Assembly: GCA_002344795.1 (NCBI GenBank)
Contig: DDUM01000001.1
Location: forward strand, 1-6,358
Source: Flammeovirgaceae bacterium UBA2338
GTDB lineage: Bacteria > Bacteroidota > Bacteroidia > Cytophagales > Cyclobacteriaceae
Direction of reading: 5' to 3'
Length of the DNA stretch: 6,358 nt
Part shown: positions 1 to 6,343 of the stretch, piece after piece
Position numbering within the stretch: position 1 is the first letter of the stretch
Layout: every line of letters begins with the position of its first letter
Notes under the pieces: model-generated
Seen by the model: the letters and a program-made list of their open reading frames with translations, nothing else
The model's database searches: none
What the model was told of the DNA's origin: nothing
Translations under genes and position numbers: made by a program

Positions 1-2285
1 ATCGTATCTACCGCATTTACACCACTTTTACCAAAGACGGTGTACCGGAAAGATATCCACGCACATCCCCTCCAATTGCTATTGCGCTCCCTGATCTGAT
101 TCCAGAGGTAGAAATAGCCACACGCGTTATCAACCCACCGGAAGTAGAGCAACACCTGATCAAATATGGTGATGAGTTGTATTATGAAAAACTGGGCTAC
201 CTGGTAGACTCCACCTTTTTCGATGTTTTCGATTATGCCTTCAAAGAAGGAAACAGAGAGACCGCTATGGATCAGCCTGCATCGGTTGTATTATCCAGTG
301 AACTCAGCAAAAGGATATTTTCAGACAAGTCTCCGTTAAATGAATGGCTCATCATCAACAGTGGCCCGTCAAAGGATACGTTTATGGTTACTGGTGTATT
401 ACAGCCCTACACCAGCAAGTCGCACCTCGATGCAGGTTTTTACATGTCGCTTCGGAGTGAGGGCTGGGGAGATTTTATCAACTCAGTAGACTCCTGGGCA
501 TGGCAAAACTTTGTTTCTGGATATGTGCGACTGTTCCCTAAAGCATCTCCGCAAACCGTAGATGAGAAATTTCCTCAACTCATTGAAACGTATGCTGGGG
601 ATGTACTACGAGGTGCTGGTATGAAAAAAGAATTAAACCTACAGGCACTCAGCGACATTCATCTCTATTCCGATTTTAACGATGGCTTTCAATTAGAAAC
701 CAATGGCAACATCATGTATGTCTACATTCTGGGTTCTATTGGTATTTTTATTTTACTTATTGCCTGTATCAACTTTATGAACCTCACCACAGCCAAGGCA
801 TCTCAAAGGGCTGGAGAAGTGGGTGTAAGGAAATCGTTGGGTGCATCACGGCAAAACTTAATAGGGCAATTTCTGGGGGAGTCTTTTACTATTGTGGTTG
901 TCTCGATGATCCTATCAGGAATCATCATTATACTGACCCTTCCTTTCTTCAATCAGGTAACACACAAAGACCTTAGTCTCAATGGCAACACGGCAGCTTA
1001 TGTCGCCCTCTCCATGCTGGTCATTTCTATTGTTACTGGATTTGTTGCGGGCAGTTACCCCGCCTTCTTTCTCTCCTCCTTTCAGCCTGCCAAAGTATTG
1101 AAAGACAAAAGGCTTTCGGGGGGCACTCAATGGTTAAGAAAGTCACTGGTCGTATTTCAGTTTATCGTTTCCATTTCACTCATCTCAGCGATACTTATTA
1201 TCCAGAAGCAGCTGGATTTTATTCAGAACAAATCTTTGGGCTTTAATCCCGAACAAAACATTGTGATCCCCATGCGAACAAGTGAGGCACGGAGCAACTA
1301 TGTAGAGTTAAAGAACAGCATTCAGCAAATAGCAGGCGTATCACAAGTTTCAGCCACCACCAGCTTGCCTTCAACCCCTTTGCTCAGAGACTACGGATTA
1401 TACTTACAAGGTTCAAGTCCGGATACAGGCATTTTGCATCGGATGATCAACACAGATGAAAACTACTTTGATCTGTTAAAGATCAAACTGATAGCCGGAA
1501 GAGACTTTGACGACCAAAGGGACAAATACAAAGAAGAAGATGAAACTGTCAATGTAATTGTCAATCAGGCGAGCTTAAGAGAGTACAACATTGACCTGAA
1601 GGATGCCGTGGGCACGACACTGCTCAGTGAGTACGATGGCACAGTGCGCTATCATAAAATCATTGGCGTAGTAGAGGATTTTCACCAATTCTCGCTTCAC
1701 GATAAAATCGTACCCATCATGTTCAAGATACCTGAATCCAAAAAGAATTTCATCTTCATTACCATGAGTGTAGCGACTGCTGATTATAAAAACATCATCA
1801 GTCAGCTGGAGAGCAACTGGAAAGCACAAGTGCCCAGCACTCCTTTTGAAAGTACCTTTCTCTCTGACAGTGTGAACAAACAATATGAGGAAGATCAACG
1901 CGTGGCCTCTATCATGACCAGTTTCACCCTGATCGCCATTATTATATCCTGCATGGGCCTTTATGGACTATCGGTGTACATGGCAGAGCGCAGGATAAAA
2001 GAAATAGGAATAAGAAAAGTGCTAGGTGCAAGCGTTACCGGGATTGTAAGCCTGCTCACAACGGACTTTCTCAAATTAATTCTCATTGCCTTTGTCATTG
2101 CCGCCCCGTTGTGCTACTACGCAATGGGTCAGTGGCTCCAAAGTTTTGCCTATCAAACCACGCTGGGCGTATTTGTATTCGTACTGGCTGGTACAGTCTC
2201 CATTGCTATCGCCTGGATCACCGTGGGCTTTGAATCTTTTCGTGCCGCTGTTGGCAATCCCGTAAACTCATTAAAAACTGAATAA
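1..2285 (+). CDS. FtsX/MacB-like ABC transporter permease, 5'-truncated by window edge
   Basis: Inner-membrane permease of the large duplicated FtsX/MacB type found in Bacteroidota. The frame is open from the first complete codon at position 3, giving 760 visible residues. Aligning its first residues (RIYRIYTTFT) with DRLYQVWTNA of the downstream paralogue suggests about 55 residues, including the first membrane helix, lie outside the window. Visible order: MacB-like periplasmic core (about 1-235), membrane segments near 239-259, 295-316 and 332-355, a fifth at 381-400, a second periplasmic domain (about 401-635), then segments near 637-659, 690-708 and 722-742. FtsX signatures follow both periplasmic domains: CINFMNLTTAKAS with EVGVRKSLGAS (272-282), and EIGIRKVLGASV (667-678). 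The C-terminus NPVNSLKTE is typical of the family. Such permeases usually pair with a separate ATPase to move or sense envelope substrates; none is encoded here and the substrate is unknown. The next gene starts 12 bases later, suggesting an operon. Family call is firm, specific role is not. Confidence 0.93.
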   Translation, partial: RIYRIYTTFTKDGVPERYPRTSPPIAIALPDLIPEVEIATRVINPPEVEQHLIKYGDELYYEKLGYLVDSTFFDVFDYAFKEGNRETAMDQPASVVLSSELSKRIFSDKSPLNEWLIINSGPSKDTFMVTGVLQPYTSKSHLDAGFYMSLRSEGWGDFINSVDSWAWQNFVSGYVRLFPKASPQTVDEKFPQLIETYAGDVLRGAGMKKELNLQALSDIHLYSDFNDGFQLETNGNIMYVYILGSIGIFILLIACINFMNLTTAKASQRAGEVGVRKSLGASRQNLIGQFLGESFTIVVVSMILSGIIIILTLPFFNQVTHKDLSLNGNTAAYVALSMLVISIVTGFVAGSYPAFFLSSFQPAKVLKDKRLSGGTQWLRKSLVVFQFIVSISLISAILIIQKQLDFIQNKSLGFNPEQNIVIPMRTSEARSNYVELKNSIQQIAGVSQVSATTSLPSTPLLRDYGLYLQGSSPDTGILHRMINTDENYFDLLKIKLIAGRDFDDQRDKYKEEDETVNVIVNQASLREYNIDLKDAVGTTLLSEYDGTVRYHKIIGVVEDFHQFSLHDKIVPIMFKIPESKKNFIFITMSVATADYKNIISQLESNWKAQVPSTPFESTFLSDSVNKQYEEDQRVASIMTSFTLIAIIISCMGLYGLSVYMAERRIKEIGIRKVLGASVTGIVSLLTTDFLKLILIAFVIAAPLCYYAMGQWLQSFAYQTTLGVFVFVLAGTVSIAIAWITVGFESFRAAVGNPVNSLKTE

Positions 2286-2297
2286 CTTCCTCTACAC

Positions 2298-4670
2298 ATG
2301 TTAAAGAACTATTTTAAAATTGCCATCAGGAGTTTAATGAAGAACTCCGTGTACTCCTTCATTAATATCACTGGACTTGCTGTTGGCATTGCCTGTAGTA
2401 TTCTGATTCTGCTGTGGGTCAATGACGAAACTTCGTATGATAAATTTCATCCCAAGGTGGACAGGCTGTATCAGGTGTGGACCAACGCCTATTTTGATGG
2501 CAAGATCAATTCATGGATCTCTGTGCCACAACCCCTAAAGAATGCGTTACAGGAAGATATCAGTGACATCAAAAACGCTGCGATCTCAGAGTGGGGAGGC
2601 ACGCATTTGTTAACCGTTGGCGACATGAAGCTCAACAAACGGGGATACTTTGTAAGCTCGGAGTTTTTAGAAATGTTTGAGTTTCCTCTGCTAAAAGGAT
2701 CGGCAGCAACCGTACTCGATGAGCCCTACTCTATCGTACTTACAGAATCAGCAGCAAAGAATCTTTTTGGGGATGAAGACCCCATCAACAAACTCATCCG
2801 ACTGGACAGCGATGCAGACGTAAAAGTAACAGGTGTGTTGAAAGACATACCCTCAAACTCTTCTTTCGAATTTGACTACCTCGTGCCTTTCAGTTTGATG
2901 CTGGCCACCCAGGAGTGGGCTAGAAATGCGGAGAACAACTGGGGCAATAGTTCCTTTCAGGTCTTTGTTGAACTGCCAGAAGGAACTACCAAGGCACAAG
3001 TGGATGAAAAGATCAAAAACTTTCTGATGGAGAAAGAGGATGAGGATGGCAGTTTTAAAAAGGAATTGTTTCTACATCCCATGAAGGATTGGCGACTACG
3101 CTCAACGTTTGAAAATGGAGTAGCAGTAGGTGGCATGATTGATTACGTTAATTTGTTTTCTATCATTGCCATTTTCATTCTCATCATCGCTTGTATCAAC
3201 TTTATGAATCTGGCCACAGCCCGATCAGAAAAGCGGGCGCGTGAAGTGGGCATCAGAAAATCAGTGGGTTCAAAAAGGCAAGATCTGATCTTTCAGTTTC
3301 TGGGAGAATCATTACTCATTGCCTTTATTTCTTTTGTTCTGGCACTCATCCTGGTAGAAGGTACCCTCCCCTTTTACAACGACCTGGTGGAAAAGCAACT
3401 GCATGTTCCCTACCTCACCATGCAGTTTTGGGTTTTTGCCCTCACTATGATATTAATCACGGGAATTTTATCGGGTAGCTATCCTGCACTTTATCTTTCC
3501 TCATTCAATGTGGTAAAAGTTTTAAAAGGAAAAATACAGGTAGGTAAAAGCGCCAGTATTCCAAGACAAGTATTGGTGGTATTGCAATTTGGTTTTTCTA
3601 TCATTTTGATTGTTGGCACCATTGTGGTCTACTATCAGATTCAACATGTCAAAAGCCGAGACCTGGGCTATGATCAGGAAAACTTAATTTCTGTTCAATA
3701 CAATGATGAACTGAGAGAGAACTACAACACCATCAAACAAGAACTGTTGCGCACCGGTGTGGTAGAAGCGGTCACCCGATCCAACAGTCCTATTACCGAA
3801 ATCTGGTCCAACAACTTTTTGGGATGGCCGGGAAAGCCCGAAGAGTTACGGGTAATATTCTCCACGGTGGCGACCGAATACGATTACACCAAAACCATGG
3901 GCATTAAAATGCTAATGGGCCGGGACTTCTCTGAAGACTTTAAAAGTGATTCGTCTGCAATCATTATCAACAAAGCGGGGCTTGACTTGATGAATTTGGA
4001 AAACCCCATAGGCACCAAGCTCGACCTGTGGGGAAGTGAACGCGAACTGATAGGTGTGGTTGACAATACATTGATGGGCTCACCCTTCCGTGCCGTGTCT
4101 CCACTGTTTATGGTTTTTGACCCGGAGTGGATCAGTGCCGTTTCTATTCGCCTTTCCAAAACCAACGACTTGCAAGGATCCATCAGCAAGGTGGAAGATG
4201 TATTCAAACAATTGAATCCTGCCTATCCCTTCGAGTACGATTTTGCGGATGTTGAGTTTAAGGAAAAGTTCACCACCATTGATTTGATTGGCAAGTTGGC
4301 CAATTTGTTTGCCTTCCTGGCGCTGTTGATCACCGGCCTTGGTCTGTTTGGATTGGCTGCCTTCACGGCAGAACAACGCACCAAGGAAATTGGCATTCGC
4401 AAAGTACTGGGTGCCACCGTTACCGGAATGGTGATGATGATCTCCAGGGACTTTTCAAGACTGGTTTTAGTATCCTTCGTTATCGCAGCACCCATTGCTT
4501 GGTATTTTCTGGATTCCTTCCTGGAGCGCTATCCGATAAGGATTGCTATTCCCTGGTGGACCTTCCCTGTGGCAGGGTGTTTTGCACTGATCATGGCCAT
4601 CGGAATTGTCAGCCTGCAGGCGTATAAGGCGGCTATAGATAACCCCGTGAAATCATTGCGATCAGAATAG
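2298..4670 (+). CDS. FtsX/MacB-like ABC transporter permease (complete paralogue)
   Basis: Complete 790-residue inner-membrane permease, paralogous to the gene just upstream. The start is the ATG at 2298 because it gives the standard family N-terminus, MLKNYFKIAIRSL, directly before the first membrane helix (about 20-41); no Shine-Dalgarno sequence is visible. Order: helix 1; first MacB-like periplasmic core (about 45-283, with DETSYDKFH at 43-51); helices near 284-304, 338-358 and 377-399; helix 5 near 425-446; second periplasmic domain (about 447-660); helices near 666-689, 721-739 and 753-775. Cytoplasmic signatures are CINFMNLATARSEKRAREVG (299-318) with IRKSVGSKRQ (319-328), and EIGIRKVLGATVTG (697-710). 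The C-terminus NPVKSLRSE matches that of its neighbour. It probably forms a homodimer, or a heterodimer with the upstream paralogue, around an ATPase encoded elsewhere; this is inference. Substrate unknown. An 81-base gap with a strong inverted repeat separates it from the next gene. Confidence 0.95.
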   Translation: MLKNYFKIAIRSLMKNSVYSFINITGLAVGIACSILILLWVNDETSYDKFHPKVDRLYQVWTNAYFDGKINSWISVPQPLKNALQEDISDIKNAAISEWGGTHLLTVGDMKLNKRGYFVSSEFLEMFEFPLLKGSAATVLDEPYSIVLTESAAKNLFGDEDPINKLIRLDSDADVKVTGVLKDIPSNSSFEFDYLVPFSLMLATQEWARNAENNWGNSSFQVFVELPEGTTKAQVDEKIKNFLMEKEDEDGSFKKELFLHPMKDWRLRSTFENGVAVGGMIDYVNLFSIIAIFILIIACINFMNLATARSEKRAREVGIRKSVGSKRQDLIFQFLGESLLIAFISFVLALILVEGTLPFYNDLVEKQLHVPYLTMQFWVFALTMILITGILSGSYPALYLSSFNVVKVLKGKIQVGKSASIPRQVLVVLQFGFSIILIVGTIVVYYQIQHVKSRDLGYDQENLISVQYNDELRENYNTIKQELLRTGVVEAVTRSNSPITEIWSNNFLGWPGKPEELRVIFSTVATEYDYTKTMGIKMLMGRDFSEDFKSDSSAIIINKAGLDLMNLENPIGTKLDLWGSERELIGVVDNTLMGSPFRAVSPLFMVFDPEWISAVSIRLSKTNDLQGSISKVEDVFKQLNPAYPFEYDFADVEFKEKFTTIDLIGKLANLFAFLALLITGLGLFGLAAFTAEQRTKEIGIRKVLGATVTGMVMMISRDFSRLVLVSFVIAAPIAWYFLDSFLERYPIRIAIPWWTFPVAGCFALIMAIGIVSLQAYKAAIDNPVKSLRSE

Positions 4671-4679
4671 AGTTTATTC

Positions 4680-4731
4680 TGGGTACATGCAACCATTAGG
4701 TGCCAAAGTGCATCTTTGGGGCATGTACTCG
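4680..4731. other. Nested inverted repeat between permease and GIN-domain genes
   Basis: The 81-base intergenic gap (4671-4751) contains a perfect 8-bp inverted repeat, GTACATGC at 4683-4690 and GCATGTAC at 4721-4728. In RNA it extends to 11 pairs (4680-4690 with 4721-4731) if two G-U wobbles are allowed. Inside lies a second perfect 6-bp stem, CCAAAG (4703-4708) and CTTTGG (4714-4719), around the loop TGCAT. A 12-base asymmetric bulge (4691-4702) separates the two stems. No T-run follows on either strand, so it is not a standard intrinsic terminator. It could be an attenuator, an mRNA-processing or stability structure, a protein-binding palindrome, or a remnant of the repeat family seen at 6089-6343. 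The pairing is directly visible; the role is not. Confidence 0.6.
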
Positions 4732-4751
4732 TATTATCTAACTTAGGACAT

Positions 4752-5492
4752 ATGAAACCGACACTACTCTTCACCTTCTTATTGACATCTACCCTCCTTT
4801 TCGCACAATCAGAAGAAAAGCCCCTGGATTCATTTGATCGAATCGTAGCCTCGCAATATGTCAATGTGATCCTTGAAAAGGGTGAGAAGGAATCCATCCG
4901 GATAGAATATACCGGTGTTGATCCTGAGGTAGTGAATATAAAAGTAAGGCGGAAAAGGCTGCACATCTATTTGGATGATGCCAAGCTGGTAGGCAAGCAA
5001 GAGAAATTCTACTACAATGGAACAAAGCAAACACGAAGCATGTATCGCGGTAGCTCGGTAACAGCCTATATCACCTACAAAGAACTGTGCGGCCTGGAAA
5101 TCAGAGGAGAGGAAGAGCTGGTGTGCAACGGAGCCATCAATGCCGATAAATTTAAACTGAAGGTATACGGTGAAAGTGAAGTTACGTTGGCGTCACTGCA
5201 AACCAACAGATTTAAGGCTTCCATATTTGGTGCCAATAAGATAGAAATCAAATCAGGTGTGGCGGGGCATCAGTTGTACCGATTGTTCGGTGAGAATAAA
5301 ATTGACACACAACACTTGTCCAGCAATACCACTGCCTCGCGCATTTATGGAGAAGGCCGCCTTACCATCAATGCCAATGACGAATTAAAGATTACCGCTT
5401 TTGGTGAGCCTGAGATTCGTTTAAGTGGACCTGCCCAAATCAACAAGAATATTATTCTTGGTCGTGCGGACATCAAGGTGAAACGTCAGTAG
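4752..5492 (+). CDS. Secreted GIN-domain (DUF2807) protein
   Basis: A 246-residue exported protein. The chosen start is the ATG at 4752, which opens straight into a classical signal peptide (MKPTLLFTFLLTSTLLFAQS, likely cut after A18) and has AGGA four bases upstream. The in-frame ATG at 4716 would add 12 residues before the signal peptide and sits inside the inverted repeat. There is no lipobox cysteine, so a soluble periplasmic or secreted protein is expected. Residues 28-75 (FDRIVASQYVNVILEKGEKE and after) match the usual opening of the DUF2807 'putative auto-transporter adhesin, head GIN domain' family. From about 116 to the end there is a periodic beta-solenoid-like repeat keyed on [IVLA]-[YF]-G-[EA] at 138, 158, 178, 198 and 216. 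Family members have no established biochemical activity; despite the Pfam name, adhesion is not shown. It follows the permeases on the same strand, so an envelope-linked job is plausible but unproven. Confidence 0.85.
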   Translation: MKPTLLFTFLLTSTLLFAQSEEKPLDSFDRIVASQYVNVILEKGEKESIRIEYTGVDPEVVNIKVRRKRLHIYLDDAKLVGKQEKFYYNGTKQTRSMYRGSSVTAYITYKELCGLEIRGEEELVCNGAINADKFKLKVYGESEVTLASLQTNRFKASIFGANKIEIKSGVAGHQLYRLFGENKIDTQHLSSNTTASRIYGEGRLTINANDELKITAFGEPEIRLSGPAQINKNIILGRADIKVKRQ

Positions 5493-5494
5493 TC

Positions 5495-6010
5495 TCAAGC
5501 GTGTGCTACACACGCAAAAATCATTTCATTACGAAAACTTGATGGGTGCTCGCCTATTTGGGAGACATCCTTAAATCCGGCATTCGATAAAAGCGCCTGG
5601 GCCATCTCGTAAGTCACTGGGAAAGGAACCCACTGGTTGCTGCGCTCCGTATCGTATTCCACCAAAATCAGTTTACCCGTATCTTTTAGATAGGAACGCA
5701 GGTGTTGCAGAAAATCTGCCTGGTCTTTGATGTAGTGCAAAGTGTTGGCGATGATGATGCCATCCAGCGCTTTCAAAGGTAACTCCTGCCGCTCGATATC
5801 TGCCTGAAGAAATTCAATTTCAACCTCCCCCCTCTTCGCGCCAAGGTACTGCGTGAGCTTATCTACCGCCCATACCTTGCTTCCATCGCCCAATAGCTCA
5901 GCTACGGCATAGGTGAATGTACCGGCACCACAACCCAGATCTGCCCAGGTGGCGGTGGTTTTATTGGGAATAGCTGCTTCAATCAGCTGACGTGCGTCTG
6001 TTGGATTCAT
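5495..6010 (-). CDS. Class I SAM-dependent methyltransferase
   Basis: A 171-residue cytoplasmic methyltransferase of the Rossmann-fold (Methyltransf_11/25-like) type. Motif I is WADLGCGAGTF (22-32), which binds S-adenosylmethionine. The acidic residue ending strand 2 is D50 in VWAVDK, and QAD at 69-71 fits the adenine-contact position. The strand-4 motif is LDGIIIANTLHYI (82-94), and the strand-5 motif is LKDTGKLILVEYD (108-120). The ATG at 6008-6010 is preferred: it gives a compact N-terminus (MNPTDARQLIEAAIP) directly ahead of the fold and lies 8 bases below a promoter box. The frame stays open upstream to 6196, but that stretch is repeat DNA. At 171 residues it is a minimal single-domain enzyme with no obvious substrate-recognition insert, so the methyl acceptor cannot be named. 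It converges on the GIN-domain gene, with only two bases between the stop codons, and appears functionally independent of the permease cluster. Confidence 0.88.
   Translation of the reverse strand: MNPTDARQLIEAAIPNKTTATWADLGCGAGTFTYAVAELLGDGSKVWAVDKLTQYLGAKRGEVEIEFLQADIERQELPLKALDGIIIANTLHYIKDQADFLQHLRSYLKDTGKLILVEYDTERSNQWVPFPVTYEMAQALLSNAGFKDVSQIGEHPSSFRNEMIFACVAHA
5499..5515. terminator. Perfect 7-bp hairpin at the convergent gene junction
   Basis: GCGTGTG (5499-5505) and CACACGC (5509-5515) form a perfect 7-bp stem around a CTA loop. It starts 7 bases after the GIN-domain stop codon and lies within the last codons of the convergent methyltransferase. It is the only strong hairpin at this junction and may end transcription in one or both directions. 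However, A5 rather than T5 follows it on the + strand, and no T-run follows on the - strand, so it is not a canonical intrinsic terminator. Some of the palindrome may simply reflect the encoded ACVAHA. Confidence 0.35.
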
Positions 6011-6018
6011 ACAGGGTG

Positions 6019-6045
6019 CAAACTTAAAAGATTTTTTGGGATCAA
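6019..6045 (-). promoter_or_regulatory. Bacteroidota-type promoter of the methyltransferase
   Basis: Reading the - strand, TAAGTTTG (6026 down to 6019) is an exact match to the TAnnTTTG -7 box used by the primary sigma factor of Bacteroidota. A TTG (6045-6043) lies 16 bases upstream as a candidate -33 box, slightly closer than the usual spacing. The ATG follows the -7 box by 8 bases, so a start site about 4-6 bases past the box would leave a leader of only a few bases. This also supports the ATG at 6010 over upstream starts. The boxes are seen; promoter activity is inferred. Confidence 0.6.
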
Positions 6046-6046
6046 G

Positions 6047-6088
6047 GTTTTTATGGCGAGCCAGTAAGTGTGTATAGCGGGTAATTTG
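6047..6088. repeat. Possible degenerate units at the gene-proximal edge of the array
   Basis: The 21 bases at 6068-6088 match the GTAA-type unit at 6323-6343 at 11 of 21 positions without gaps. They are followed by an AATGCAC unit, exactly as the clear GTAA-type units are. Just before, GCCAGTAAGTG (6060-6070) resembles the GCAGTAAGTAC unit end. The array therefore probably once reached to within about 40-60 bases of the methyltransferase start codon. Similarity is weak and could be partly chance. Confidence 0.35.
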
Positions 6089-6300
6089 AATGCACACTTG
6101 GGGTGGTTGGTTGTACAATCGCGGTGGGTGGTTTTGCACTCGGGGTGGGTGGAATGTATTTACCGGTGGGTGGATGTGCACAAGCAGTAAGTACAATGCA
6201 CCCTTGGGGTGGTTGGTTGTGCACTTGCGGTGGTTGGTTTTACACTCGGGGTGGGTGGAATGTATTTACCGGTGGGTGGATGTGCACAAGCAGTAAGTAC
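6089..6300. repeat. 106-bp higher-order direct repeat, two full copies
   Basis: The 21/22-bp units are grouped into five-unit blocks of 106 bp: 6089-6194 and 6195-6300. The blocks differ at six positions only (6096/6202, 6115/6221, 6118/6224, 6120/6226, 6128/6234, 6136/6242). Beyond 6136 the 106-bp periodicity is exact for 95 bases: 6137-6231 equals 6243-6337. Such an exact tract points to recent block duplication by recombination or slippage, after the units inside a block had already diverged from each other. Confidence 0.9.
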
Positions 6301-6343
6301 AATGCACCCTTGGGGTGGTTGGTTGTGCACTTGCGGTAAGTAC
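6301..6343. repeat. Shortened third copy of the 106-bp block (43 bp)
   Basis: The third block has only two units. Its first unit (6301-6322) is identical to 6195-6216. Its second unit (6323-6343) carries the first 15 bases of the 6217-6237 unit (TTGTGCACTTGCGGT) joined to the last six (AAGTAC) of the 6280-6300 unit. This is what a 63-bp, three-unit deletion between GCGGT and GCAGT would produce. The reverse is also possible: this could be an ancestral short block that later expanded by three units. Confidence 0.8.

Larger units (their letters stand above)
6089..6343. repeat. G-rich minisatellite, twelve 21/22-bp units
   Basis: Twelve back-to-back units fill this stretch with no spacers. Nine are 21 bp and three are 22 bp (6089-6110, 6195-6216, 6301-6322). 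The typical unit core is GTGCACTTGCGGTGGGTGG, preceded by two variable bases. Units end in one of three ways: GTGGTTGG, GTGGGTGG, or GTAAGTAC (units ending at 6194, 6300 and 6343). The + strand is G-rich throughout. Several frames are open through the array on both strands, but the 22-bp units shift the frame at each 106-bp cycle, so a repeat protein is unlikely. The array lies upstream of the methyltransferase promoter. The window ends 15 bases after the last clear unit, where AATG and a terminal GGGG may mark one more degraded unit. Confidence 0.9.

Noticed and set aside
177..179. TTG as the start of the first permease
   Set aside because: The frame is open without a stop to position 3, and the upstream residues align with the permease periplasmic domain, so the gene simply begins before the window.
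4711..4718. CATCTTTG as a -7 promoter box for the GIN-domain gene
   Set aside because: It misses the first base of TAnnTTTG, has no TTG at a fitting distance upstream, and lies within the inner hairpin arm.
4716..4751. 12-residue N-terminal extension of the GIN-domain protein
   Set aside because: That ATG lies inside the inverted repeat and would place MGHVLVLSNLGH ahead of a normal signal peptide; the ATG at 4752 starts exactly at the signal peptide.
4529..4966. 145-residue open frame on the - strand across the permease/GIN-domain boundary, and similar antisense frames inside the permeases
   Set aside because: They lie antisense to well-supported genes, show no recognisable family, signal or start context, and are expected by chance.
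6011..6196. 62-residue N-terminal extension of the methyltransferase, rich in HPP/QPP motifs
   Set aside because: The extension is largely translation of the minisatellite and of the promoter region; the methyltransferase fold is complete from the ATG at 6010.
6089..6343. CRISPR array
   Set aside because: Units are contiguous with no unique spacers, units are too short and variable, and no cas gene is present.
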